Shown: positions 12,485 to 19,931 of the stretch, piece by piece
Position numbering within the stretch: position 1 is the first letter of the stretch
Layout: each line of letters opens with the position of its first letter
Source of the DNA: Ancrocorticia sp052089425
GTDB lineage: Bacteria; Actinomycetota; Actinomycetes; Actinomycetales; Actinomycetaceae
Assembly (NCBI RefSeq): GCF_052089425.1
Contig: NZ_JBQCZW010000006.1
Location: forward strand, 1 to 64,000
Direction: 5' to 3'
DNA length: 64,000 bases
Notes under the pieces: generated by a model
The model's database searches: none
What the model was told of the DNA's origin: nothing
The model's input: only the letters and a program-made list of their open reading frames with translations
Translations under genes and position numbers: made by a program

Positions 12485-13237
12485 TTAGTTGAATAGCGAT
12501 ACTTCGCCGGCCGTGATCCGCACGAGGCCGCCATCTGTGGCCACCTCCAGCGAACCGTCTGCTAGTACCGCGCGTCCGGTCCCGTACACGGGAGAATTTG
12601 CGGGGCGCCCCACCATGATTCCTGGGCGCAGCGTGTCACAATGTGTGTTGATTTCGGTCAATACGCCCGAGCGCTCCGGATCTCCGGCAGCGGCTTCGAA
12701 TGCGTTGATACGTTCCCTGAGTCCTGCTAGCCACGCCGCCGCAAGCTCATCACGGCTGGGGACAGGGAGCCCCACCGATTTCAGGGAAGCTGCGGTGGGC
12801 GTTGGGAATTCAGTGATCGAGAGGTTCATTCCGAGGCCCAGAACGGCGCTGATCCGCCCGTCCGATTCTCCGCAGTGTTCGCCAATGATTCCGCCGATTT
12901 TTTTATTGTCGACGACGACGTCATTCGGCCACTTCACCTTGACGCGCTCACTGCCCGTGGCCGCACGTGCCGCTGCGCCACCAATGAGAGTCAGCCAGTG
13001 CAGCTGTTCCCGGAGCGCGATGGGCAGAGAAACTAAGACGGAGATCAGGAGCGAGTGGCCGGGCTCCGAATGCCACTGGCGGCCTATGCGGCCACGGCCC
13101 GCCACTTGATCATCTGCGATAAGTACGGTGAAGTCAGGACTCCCTGGCCATATAGCCGCCAGATCGTCCTGCGTTGAGCCAGTGGATTCCGTGTGGAGGA
13201 ACACCGCGGCTTGCGCACTGGTGAGTGACCAGTCCAT
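12485..13237 (-). CDS. birA: Biotin-[acetyl-CoA carboxylase] ligase
   Basis: A 250-residue biotin protein ligase that activates biotin with ATP and links it to the carrier-domain lysine. It shows the family motifs TESTGSTQDDL, VAGRGRIGRQW (biotin/AMP loop) and VKWPNDVVVDNKKIGGI, followed by the C-terminal beta domain. It lacks the N-terminal DNA-binding domain of E. coli BirA, so it should not itself be the repressor. An upstream TTG at 13258 is possible. The ATG at 13237 is preferred because AGAGGTG precedes it and the match starts at DWSLTSAQ. It is the first gene of the birA-accA-accD-fas operon, an arrangement that couples cofactor attachment to fatty acid synthesis. Confidence 0.93.
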   Translation of the reverse strand: MDWSLTSAQAAVFLHTESTGSTQDDLAAIWPGSPDFTVLIADDQVAGRGRIGRQWHSEPGHSLLISVLVSLPIALREQLHWLTLIGGAAARAATGSERVKVKWPNDVVVDNKKIGGIIGEHCGESDGRISAVLGLGMNLSITEFPTPTAASLKSVGLPVPSRDELAAAWLAGLRERINAFEAAAGDPERSGVLTEINTHCDTLRPGIMVGRPANSPVYGTGRAVLADGSLEVATDGGLVRITAGEVSLFN

Positions 13238-13251
13238 GAACACCTCTAAGT

Positions 13252-13289
13252 TACTCAAACGTACCTTACGTTCAAGTAGGTTACCCTAC
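13252..13289 (-). promoter_or_regulatory. Two overlapping palindromes upstream of the fatty-acid operon
   Basis: The sequence shows an interrupted palindrome centred at 13265: arms AACGTA (13258-13263) and TACGTT (13267-13272), extended outward by TACT (13252-13255) and AGTA (13275-13278). It overlaps a second one, GTAGG-TTAC-CCTAC, at 13276-13289. Both lie 15-55 bp before the birA start, where an operator for a lipid or biotin regulator (FasR- or BioQ-like roles) would be expected. A TTGAAC on the minus strand could be the -35 box. The regulator is unknown and not encoded nearby. Confidence 0.5.
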
Positions 13290-13477
13290 CGTAGGCTCGC
13301 GTGCAGGAGGTGTGTCTTATTCCTCTAGGCCGTTTTGGTCTCCGCCCGCTCCTTGTCCGCCCTTGGACACCTTATGTAGTTGTTGGACATGGCATACCAC
13401 CTCCGGAGGCGCCATAAGTGGTCCAACTGAGGAGTCTGGGCATTGGGCCGGCGGTGCGGCCAAGCTCAGGGCACAGC
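13290..13477. other. Non-coding stretch between birA and the mdh terminator
   Basis: No convincing gene is present on either strand. The only structure seen is an imperfect inverted repeat with outer arms GTTGGAC (13382-13388) and GTCCAAC (13421-13427) around a small CCTCCGGAGG palindrome. No ribosome binding site or conserved protein reading is recognisable. Confidence 0.4.
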
Positions 13478-13515
13478 GAAGGGGCAGGCACACCGTGTGA
13501 TGCACCTGCCCCTTC
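13478..13515 (-). terminator. Hairpin terminator after mdh
   Basis: A perfect 11-bp inverted repeat, GAAGGGGCAGG (13478-13488) against CCTGCCCCTTC (13505-13515), with a 16-nt loop. It lies about 55 bp past the mdh stop codon on the minus strand. There is no strong T-run. Confidence 0.65.
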
Positions 13516-13570
13516 TGATGACTCGGGATCAGCGAGTTCGAGCTCGCCAACCTACTCGATCAGCGCAGCG

Positions 13571-14563
13571 CTACTTAATCAGGCCGAGCGCGCGAACCGC
13601 GTCCAGCTCCTCCTGAGCAGCCGTGATGTTGTGATCGATGCCGGCCTGCGTTGCCGCAGAGATGTCCAAGCCATCCACGACGTCCCACGAACCGCCCTTC
13701 GAGGTGACGGGCAGGCCGTAGATGAGGCCCTCGGGAACACCGTAATGCGTACCGTCGGAGTAAATGCCGCCGGTGACCCAATCGCCCTCAACGGTTCCAT
13801 TGACCCAGTTGTACACGTGATCGATGGCGGCGGAAGCAGCTGATGCGGCAGAGGAGGCGCCGCGGGCTTCGATGATCGCCGCGCCGCGCTTGGCAACGGT
13901 GGGAACGAAGTAGGACGTCAACCACTCCTCATCCACGAGCTCCGGTGCGGGCTTGCCAGCAACCGTTGCGTAGGAGACATCCGGGTACTGATCGGCGGAG
14001 TGGTTACCCCACACGAGCATCTTCTTGATGTCAGTGACGGCAGCACCCGTCTTGCTAGCAAGCTGGGAGATGGCGCGGTTGTGATCCAAGCGCATCATGG
14101 CATTGAAGCGGTCATTGGGAACGTCAGGCGCGGACTGCATGGCGATCACGGCGTTGGTGTTAGCGGGGTTGCCCACAACCAGAATCTTGACATCATCGGC
14201 AGCGTTATCGTTGATTGCCTTGCCCTGAGGTCCGAAGATTCCACCGTTGGCCTCTAGCAGATCAGCGCGCTCCATGCCCTTGGTGCGGGGCCGGGCCCCA
14301 ACAAGCAGTCCTACTGAGGTGCCGGTGAATGCCTTGTTCAGATCGTCATACACATTCACGGATTCAAGCAGCGGGAACGCGGAATCGTTGAGCTCCATTG
14401 CTGTACCCTCTGCGGCCTTGACGGCCTGAGGGATCTCCAACAGGTTGAGGCGAACGGGTACATCTGGGCCGAGCAGGGCGCCAGAGGCGATGCGGAACAG
14501 GAGAGCGTAGCCGATATTGCCGGCAGCTCCAGTGACAGTAACGGTAACAGGCGTCTTAGCCAT
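13571..14563 (-). CDS. mdh: Malate dehydrogenase
   Basis: A 330-residue NAD-dependent malate dehydrogenase of the dimeric cytosolic/actinobacterial type, interconverting malate and oxaloacetate. The N-terminal Rossmann motif is TVTGAAGNIGYALLFRI. Substrate and catalytic signatures are GNPANTNAV, MRLDHNRA (Arg/Asp/Asn region) and VWGNHSAD with the catalytic His188. Length is normal. The ATG at 14563 is preceded by GAAGGAG, and that ribosome binding site sits inside a small AACTC...GAGTT hairpin at 14570-14583, which could modulate initiation. The gene appears monocistronic, with its own terminator downstream and pgi ending 140 bp upstream. Confidence 0.97.
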   Translation of the reverse strand: MAKTPVTVTVTGAAGNIGYALLFRIASGALLGPDVPVRLNLLEIPQAVKAAEGTAMELNDSAFPLLESVNVYDDLNKAFTGTSVGLLVGARPRTKGMERADLLEANGGIFGPQGKAINDNAADDVKILVVGNPANTNAVIAMQSAPDVPNDRFNAMMRLDHNRAISQLASKTGAAVTDIKKMLVWGNHSADQYPDVSYATVAGKPAPELVDEEWLTSYFVPTVAKRGAAIIEARGASSAASAASAAIDHVYNWVNGTVEGDWVTGGIYSDGTHYGVPEGLIYGLPVTSKGGSWDVVDGLDISAATQAGIDHNITAAQEELDAVRALGLIK

Positions 14564-14703
14564 GCGTTTAACTCCTTCGAGTTGAGGATTGGGCTGCGGT
14601 TGCCCACGCCCTATAGTTTAGTGGCGCGGCTCGCGCCGAAGAGGCCCATAGGACCCAAATGTTCACGAAACAACTGAGCGGAACGCGCTCCGGTAACTGG
14701 CTG

Positions 14704-16347
14704 CTACCGGCGATGAGCCCTGTAATAGGCAATCAGCCCGCGCGTGGAGGGGTCCTGACCGGCCAGCGCATCGGTATCTCCGGCGATCGCCGGGCCCATA
14801 TCGTTGGCCATCTGCTTGCCCAACTCCACGCCCCACTGATCGAACGAATCAATTCCCCACACAACGCCCTGCACGAAGGTGATGTGCTCATACAGTGCGA
14901 TCAGCTGGCCAAGCACCGAGGGCGTCAGATCCGGTGCCATGATGGACGTGGTGGGCTTGTTGCCCGGGAAAACTCTGGCGGACACGATCGCCTCGGGCGT
15001 TCCTTCAGCCCTGACTTCATCGGCTGTCTTTCCCAGCGCTAGCGCCTTGGTTTGCGCGAAGAAGTTGCCAAGGAACAGTTCGTGCTGATCCGTCTGACCG
15101 TCCTTCATCGCGTACTCCGGGTTAGCGAAGGCAATGAAGTCCGCGGGAATCAGTTGCGTACCCTGATGGATCAGCTGGTAGAACGCGTGTTGGCCGTTGG
15201 TGCCAGGTTCGCCCCAGAACACCTCGCCGGTCTTGGTGGTCACGGGAGCGCCATCCCAGGTGACGGACTTACCGTTAGATTCCATCGTCAGCTGCTGGAG
15301 GTAGGCAGGGAACCGGTGTAGGTACTGCGAATATGGCAGCACCGCGTGGGATCCTGCGCCATAGAAGTTGACGTACAGAACGTTGAGCAGCCCCATGAGC
15401 AGCGGCACGTTCTCGGATGCCGGGGCACTCTCAAAGTGCACATCCATCGTGTGGAATCCCTCGAGGAACTCCGCAAAATTCTCCGGCCCGATCGCCAGCG
15501 CCAGTGCGGTTCCAACCGCTGAATCCACCGAGTAGCGTCCGCCTACCCAGTTCCAGAAACCAAAGGCATTGGCCGGATCGATCCCGAATTCTGCCACCTT
15601 CTCCAAATTGGTGGACACGGCAATGAAGTGCTTGGACACGGCATCATCGCTGACAATTCCGCGCGCCTGCAGTCCCTCAACAAACCAGCGGCGGCAGGCC
15701 TTCGCGTTGGTCAGCGTCTCAAGGGTAGTGAATGTCTTGGACGCCACGATGAACAGCACGGTCTCGGGATCAACGCCCTTGAGCGTCTCGCCAACATCAG
15801 TGGGATCGATATTGGAGATGAAACGCGCCTCTAGATCCACGTACAGCTTGAGAGCCTCGTAGGCCATGACGGGCCCCAGATCGGAGCCGCCAATGCCGAT
15901 ATTGACGATGGTCTGAATCTTCTTGCCCGTCACTCCGGCCCATTCGCCGGACCTCACTTTGTTCGCGAAAGCGTATATGCGCTCCAACACCTCGTGCACA
16001 TCGGCAATCACGTCCTGACCATCCACAACCAGCTGGTCCGATGCCGGGCGGCGCAGAGCGGTGTGCAGTACGGCGCGATCTTCCGTCACGTTGATGTGCT
16101 CCCCCGCGAACATCGCGGCGCGGCGCTCGGGCACGCCCACTTGGTCAGCCAGCTGAACGAGTGCATCACGGATCTCTTCATCAATGAAGTTCTTGGACAA
16201 GTCCACGTGCAGATCGCCTGCGGTCAACGTATACCGTTCGGCCCGCTCGGGATCGGCAGCGAATCGCCCACGGAAATCCGGGGTAAAGTCACGCGTCAGG
16301 TCTGTCAGATGCTTCCAAGCGGCGGTGCTTGTGGGATCGATGGTCAT
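14704..16347 (-). CDS. pgi: Glucose-6-phosphate isomerase
   Basis: A 547-residue phosphoglucose isomerase interconverting glucose-6-phosphate and fructose-6-phosphate at the top of glycolysis. Visible signatures are INIGIGGSDLGPVMAYEALK, FIVASKTFTTLETLTNA, GGRYSVDSAVG and the C-terminal region FDQWGVELGK. Length matches the E. coli-type enzyme of about 550 residues. The ATG at 16347 has GGAGGAAG just upstream. The neighbour upstream is the PIN-domain remnant, on the same strand but 57 bp away and unrelated in function. A short GAGCG/CGCTC stem lies just beyond the stop (14676-14690) and may be a weak terminator. Confidence 0.97.
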   Translation of the reverse strand: MTIDPTSTAAWKHLTDLTRDFTPDFRGRFAADPERAERYTLTAGDLHVDLSKNFIDEEIRDALVQLADQVGVPERRAAMFAGEHINVTEDRAVLHTALRRPASDQLVVDGQDVIADVHEVLERIYAFANKVRSGEWAGVTGKKIQTIVNIGIGGSDLGPVMAYEALKLYVDLEARFISNIDPTDVGETLKGVDPETVLFIVASKTFTTLETLTNAKACRRWFVEGLQARGIVSDDAVSKHFIAVSTNLEKVAEFGIDPANAFGFWNWVGGRYSVDSAVGTALALAIGPENFAEFLEGFHTMDVHFESAPASENVPLLMGLLNVLYVNFYGAGSHAVLPYSQYLHRFPAYLQQLTMESNGKSVTWDGAPVTTKTGEVFWGEPGTNGQHAFYQLIHQGTQLIPADFIAFANPEYAMKDGQTDQHELFLGNFFAQTKALALGKTADEVRAEGTPEAIVSARVFPGNKPTTSIMAPDLTPSVLGQLIALYEHITFVQGVVWGIDSFDQWGVELGKQMANDMGPAIAGDTDALAGQDPSTRGLIAYYRAHRR

Positions 16348-16394
16348 GCTTCCTCCATGTCAGCGAACAATCTGTGGAACAGCTTACACTCTCA

Positions 16395-16435
16395 CGGGCA
16401 ACACTCACCGCTTGGGAAGATTCTGAGTTTTCCGA
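16395..16435. repeat. 41-bp direct repeat, left copy (3' end of PIN gene)
   Basis: This 41-bp block recurs at 17496-17536 with one mismatch. Counted from 16387 (49 bp) there are three mismatches. This copy encodes the last residues KTQNLPKR and stop of the PIN-domain protein on the minus strand. The two copies are 1101 bp apart and bracket the toxin-antitoxin genes. Confidence 0.9.
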
Positions 16436-16917
16436 AGTGTCGGGTCTGACCGGCGCACCAAGTCCACAGTGTGGGGCGCATCCACTGCGAGGCGGTCCAG
16501 TACGTCAGAGGCTGTGGCGCCACCGGCCCAGGTGCGGGCGATCGCGGTCGTAATCTCGCCCAAGATGCCCGGATGTACTTTGTGGAGCCCGGCGAGAAAA
16601 ACGTCCGGGTGCTGAGCCTCGATACCCCACGGGGCGAGAGTGTCACCGGGAAAATCGCGCAGATTGCGGGTGACGATCATCTGTGCATCGGTATGAATCG
16701 CGGCAGCCAGAACGTGCCGATCGTCGGGATCGGGTAGTTCGAGCTGGCCGATCAGGTACTCATAGCCAGTGACGGCCACATCTCGGACCGCGTCGTTCAT
16801 CAGCCGCCGGGTTCGATCCAGCCTAGCCGGGTCGAGGTCTGGCCGATTGGCTCTGAGATTGCGGAACACTTCCTCAAGAATCCGATCCGTCCACTTCGGG
16901 CGCACCAGCCGCGCCAA
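16405..16917 (-). pseudogene. PIN-domain toxin remnant lacking its N-terminal catalytic motif
   Basis: The reading encodes the body of a VapC-like PIN ribonuclease: PKWTDRILEEVFRNLRANRP, then LPDPDDRHVLAAAI and MIVTRNLRDFP, the usual middle and C-terminal acidic motifs. In related toxins a short N-terminal strand carrying the first catalytic aspartate (of the VxDAxVL type) comes first. Here that segment is missing. The same frame continues upstream as AVLIRVGLARLVRPKW, which matches family sequence, and then runs directly into the 3' end of the antitoxin gene. A deletion of roughly 50 bp at the junction would explain this. Only a TTG (16917) is available as start. It is probably an inactive toxin, though a truncated regulatory protein cannot be excluded. 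Confidence 0.65.
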
Positions 16918-16928
16918 CCCGACCCGGA

Positions 16929-17372
16929 TCAGGACAGCCCAAGCGCGTGAGCCTCCACAGCCAGCTCGTCCGCGGCGGCCTCCCGGCGGGCGTCGTCCTC
17001 GCGCAAGTACCGCACCAGTGACGCGGCCCTCACACGACGGTGAGTGCCGACCGTGCGGTAGCCGATCTGCCCCGCATCGAGTAAACCGATCAAAAATGGG
17101 CGAGACACGTTCAGCACATCCGCTGCTTGCTGCGTCGTCAGCTCCGCGTGCGTGGGCACGAGCGTCACACCCTCACCGTGGGCGAAGCTATCAAGCACGC
17201 GAGCAACCGCGGTCAGCACCGCACGCGGCACCTCCATCTCCATATCCGACTCGCCCACGCTCAGCCGAACCGGAACGTCCGCATCTAGCGCAACACCGAA
17301 GCTACGCAACGCCGAGGCCGCCAGCTTCGCGTCTGTCGGCTCTGGCACCAGCGTCGAGATATCACTCATCAA
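16929..17372 (-). CDS. Helix-turn-helix antitoxin of a PIN toxin-antitoxin pair
   Basis: A 147-residue protein with an excisionase-type winged helix near residues 85-130: LTTQQAADVLNVSRPFLIGL and then GTHRRVRAASLVRYL. The tail is the EDDARREAAADEL helix typical of antitoxins that precede PIN toxins. It should bind DNA at its own promoter and neutralise the toxin. Two ATGs lie at the start (17372 and 17369). The downstream PIN gene is 11 bp away but has lost its beginning, so this antitoxin may be an orphan. The pair is bracketed by a 41-bp direct repeat, suggesting gain or rearrangement by recombination. Confidence 0.8.
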   Translation of the reverse strand: MMSDISTLVPEPTDAKLAASALRSFGVALDADVPVRLSVGESDMEMEVPRAVLTAVARVLDSFAHGEGVTLVPTHAELTTQQAADVLNVSRPFLIGLLDAGQIGYRTVGTHRRVRAASLVRYLREDDARREAAADELAVEAHALGLS

Positions 17373-17606
17373 CTCACCCCACTTGATCGAAACTATCGCA
17401 ACATTCGCAATAAGTGTAACTCGAATGATCCCTCGTCACCAGAGCACAAGACCACCTACCCGCTACGCATGCGCCAGCAACCGAAAGCACTCGCGCGGGC
17501 AACACTCACCGCTCGGGAAGATTCTGAGTTTTCCGACGACGACGAACGCACCGCGAGCACGCCGAAATGCGTATCTACGCCGTGGGCAGTTCGGTAGTCT
17601 TGATCC
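17373..17606. other. Intergenic region between antitoxin and pfk, holding the second repeat copy
   Basis: This stretch holds the antitoxin promoter region and the right copy of the 41-bp repeat. Ahead of pfk there is no obvious ribosome binding site. A TAGTCT at 17593-17598, about 8 bp before the pfk ATG, would fit a -10 box of a leaderless transcript. That reading is tentative. Confidence 0.35.
17496..17536. repeat. 41-bp direct repeat, right copy (fossil PIN 3' end)
   Basis: It matches 16395-16435 with a single mismatch. On the minus strand it still reads KTQNLPER then stop, which is the C-terminus of the PIN-domain protein with one substitution. There is no PIN gene attached here, so it looks like the leftover end of a second toxin copy or a recombination scar. 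Confidence 0.85.
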
Positions 17607-19931
17607 ATGGACGATACGCAGCAGGAATCCCGTGCGGTGGAAGACCAAAACACGGGTAACGGCGCCGAGCGGACCAAGCTCGCCGTTCTCACATCGGGCG
17701 GCGATGCCCAAGGAATGAACGCGGTTGTTCGCGCTGTTGTTCGCACGGCCATTCACGAGGGCGCTGTGCCCTACGGGGTCCACGAAGGCTGGAGAGGCGC
17801 TGTTGAAGGCGGCAATCTGATCCGCGAGATGGGATGGTCCGATGTATCGGGCATCCTCAATTTGGGTGGCACCACGATCGGCACGGCGCGGTGCAGCGAG
17901 TTTCGCGAGCGCGCCGGGCGGCGCCGCGCAGTCAAGAACCTCGTTCGTCTGGGCATCGATCGCATCGTGGCGATCGGCGGGGATGGAACCCTCACGGGTG
18001 CGGACGCTCTGCGCTCGGAGTGGCCGAGTCTCGTGGATGAACTGGTACAGGCCGGAGAACTGGAGCCAGATCTTGCAGCACGCCATCACACGGCGCATCT
18101 GGCCGGTGTGGTGGGATCAATCGATAACGATCTTGTTGGTTCAGATATGACGGTCGGGGCGGACAGCGCGCTCCATCGCATCCTCGAAGCCATCGATGCT
18201 CTGGCTTCCACTGCCGCAGCCCACCAACGCACCTTCATTGTGGAGGTTATGGGGCGGAACTGCGGGTACTTGGCGCTGATGGGCGCCATTTCAGGAGGAT
18301 GTGATTACACATTTATCCCGGAGATGCCGCCGCCGGTGGGCTGGGAGGACGAACTGTGTGACAAGCTGCGGGCCGGGCGCGCCGCAGGTAGGCGCGATTC
18401 AATCATCGTTGTGGCTGAGGGTGCCAAAGATCGCGCCGGCGCACCCATTCACGCGGCAGATGTCCGCGACCTGTTGACCGAACGCCTTGGGGAGGATGTA
18501 CGTGTCACCTCGCTTGGCCATGTCCAGCGCGGCGGAACGCCATCGGCCTATGACAGATGGATGCCCACTCTGCTCGGATACTCGGCCGCTCTGGACGTGC
18601 TGCGCGCAGATGAACACCATCAATCCCATATCATCGCCACACGCCACAATAGGGTGACGGCCATTCCCATGATGGAGGCCGTTGCGAACACCCGCGCGGT
18701 CAAGAACCACCTCGAACAGGGCGAATACGATGAGGCAGTGGCTTCACGGGGTGCCAGTTACAAGTCCATGATCTCGACCTTTGAGAAGCTCTCCTCCCCC
18801 GTACACCCGGATCACTCGTCCCCGGCAGAGCATTCGCTCCCCTCATCTGCCGGGCGCCGCCCACGGGTTGCCCTCCTGCATGCCGGCGGGCTTGCACCCG
18901 GCATGAATACCGCGGCACGGGCCGCTGTGCGTCTTGGCGAGGATCGCGGCTTCACCATGTTGGGGGTTGATGGTGGCTTTCCCGGACTCCTTGACGAACG
19001 TATCCACGAGCTCACATGGGCGCAGGTTGATCTGTGGACGGGAACGGGAGGTGCCGAACTTGGGACCAGACGCACCATTCCCACGATCGATCAGTACTAC
19101 GCGCTGGGACGAGTGCTCGAACAGCACCAGATTGACGCGGTACTCATGATCGGAGGATTCTCCGGGTACCAGGCCGTCTGGGAGATGCTGCACGAACGCA
19201 ACCGTTACCCTGCCTTCAAGATTCCATTTGTGTGCGTACCAGCATCAATCGATAACAACCTGCCCGGATCCGAGCTGTCCATCGGAGCAGATACTGCACT
19301 CAACAACGTCACCGAAACTCTGGATCGGATCAAACAATCCGCTTCAGCGTCACGGCGTTGCTTCGTGGCCGAAACCATGGGCCGGCGGTGCGGATACCTA
19401 GCGCTGATGAGCGGAATATCCTCGGGGGCCGAGCAAGTGTATCTGAACGAAACGGGAATCACGCTCGATCAGCTCACCCACGATGCCAAGGCAATGGTGG
19501 CCACATTTACGAGGGGGCGCAGGCTCTACCTTGTGGTGCGCAACGAGGCGGCTTCTCCCTACTACACCACGGATCTCATTACTCGGGTTTTCGCCGCGGA
19601 AGGCGATGGGATCTTTGACGTCCGCCCAGCCGTCCTTGGCCACATGCAGCAGGGAGGAAACCCCTCTCCCTTTGACCGCACACTCGCTGTCCAGCTCACC
19701 TCTGCCGCGATTGATGAATTGTCCGCCCAGATCACCGCGGGCAAGCAAACAAGCTCCTACGTGGGCATGAGAGAAGGCGAGCTCCAAGTCCATCCGGTCA
19801 GTCACATGGACGAACAGATAGATATGGAAACTCGCCTCTCGTACGATCCATGGTGGCTGGGCCTGACCGAAGTGCTGTACGCCGTTGGGGATCGTTCATA
19901 TCAGGAGGAACTGACCGAGTTCACTCTCTAA
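17607..19931 (+). CDS. pfkA: Two-domain (eukaryote-like) 6-phosphofructokinase
   Basis: The 774-residue protein is a tandem fusion of two PfkA-like halves. The N half has an intact active site: LTSGGDAQGMN near 29, GGDGT at 124-128 (Gly rather than Asp, pointing to ATP instead of pyrophosphate) and SIDND at 171-175 with the catalytic Asp173. In the C half the equivalent motifs are degenerate: HAGGLAPGMN, GGFSG at 516-520 in place of GGDGT, and SIDNN around Asp549 with the second Asp changed to Asn. Eukaryotic PFKs follow the same pattern, with the C half evolved for allosteric control; an effector here is inferred only. The ATG at 17607 has no clear ribosome binding site, so the message could be leaderless. 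Its 3' end overlaps the convergent symporter gene by 11 bp. Confidence 0.93.
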   Translation: MDDTQQESRAVEDQNTGNGAERTKLAVLTSGGDAQGMNAVVRAVVRTAIHEGAVPYGVHEGWRGAVEGGNLIREMGWSDVSGILNLGGTTIGTARCSEFRERAGRRRAVKNLVRLGIDRIVAIGGDGTLTGADALRSEWPSLVDELVQAGELEPDLAARHHTAHLAGVVGSIDNDLVGSDMTVGADSALHRILEAIDALASTAAAHQRTFIVEVMGRNCGYLALMGAISGGCDYTFIPEMPPPVGWEDELCDKLRAGRAAGRRDSIIVVAEGAKDRAGAPIHAADVRDLLTERLGEDVRVTSLGHVQRGGTPSAYDRWMPTLLGYSAALDVLRADEHHQSHIIATRHNRVTAIPMMEAVANTRAVKNHLEQGEYDEAVASRGASYKSMISTFEKLSSPVHPDHSSPAEHSLPSSAGRRPRVALLHAGGLAPGMNTAARAAVRLGEDRGFTMLGVDGGFPGLLDERIHELTWAQVDLWTGTGGAELGTRRTIPTIDQYYALGRVLEQHQIDAVLMIGGFSGYQAVWEMLHERNRYPAFKIPFVCVPASIDNNLPGSELSIGADTALNNVTETLDRIKQSASASRRCFVAETMGRRCGYLALMSGISSGAEQVYLNETGITLDQLTHDAKAMVATFTRGRRLYLVVRNEAASPYYTTDLITRVFAAEGDGIFDVRPAVLGHMQQGGNPSPFDRTLAVQLTSAAIDELSAQITAGKQTSSYVGMREGELQVHPVSHMDEQIDMETRLSYDPWWLGLTEVLYAVGDRSYQEELTEFTL

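Noticed and set aside
13290..13477. Inverted repeat around 13382-13427 as an insertion-sequence end
   Set aside because: Arms are only 7 bp, there is no transposase fragment and no target duplication.
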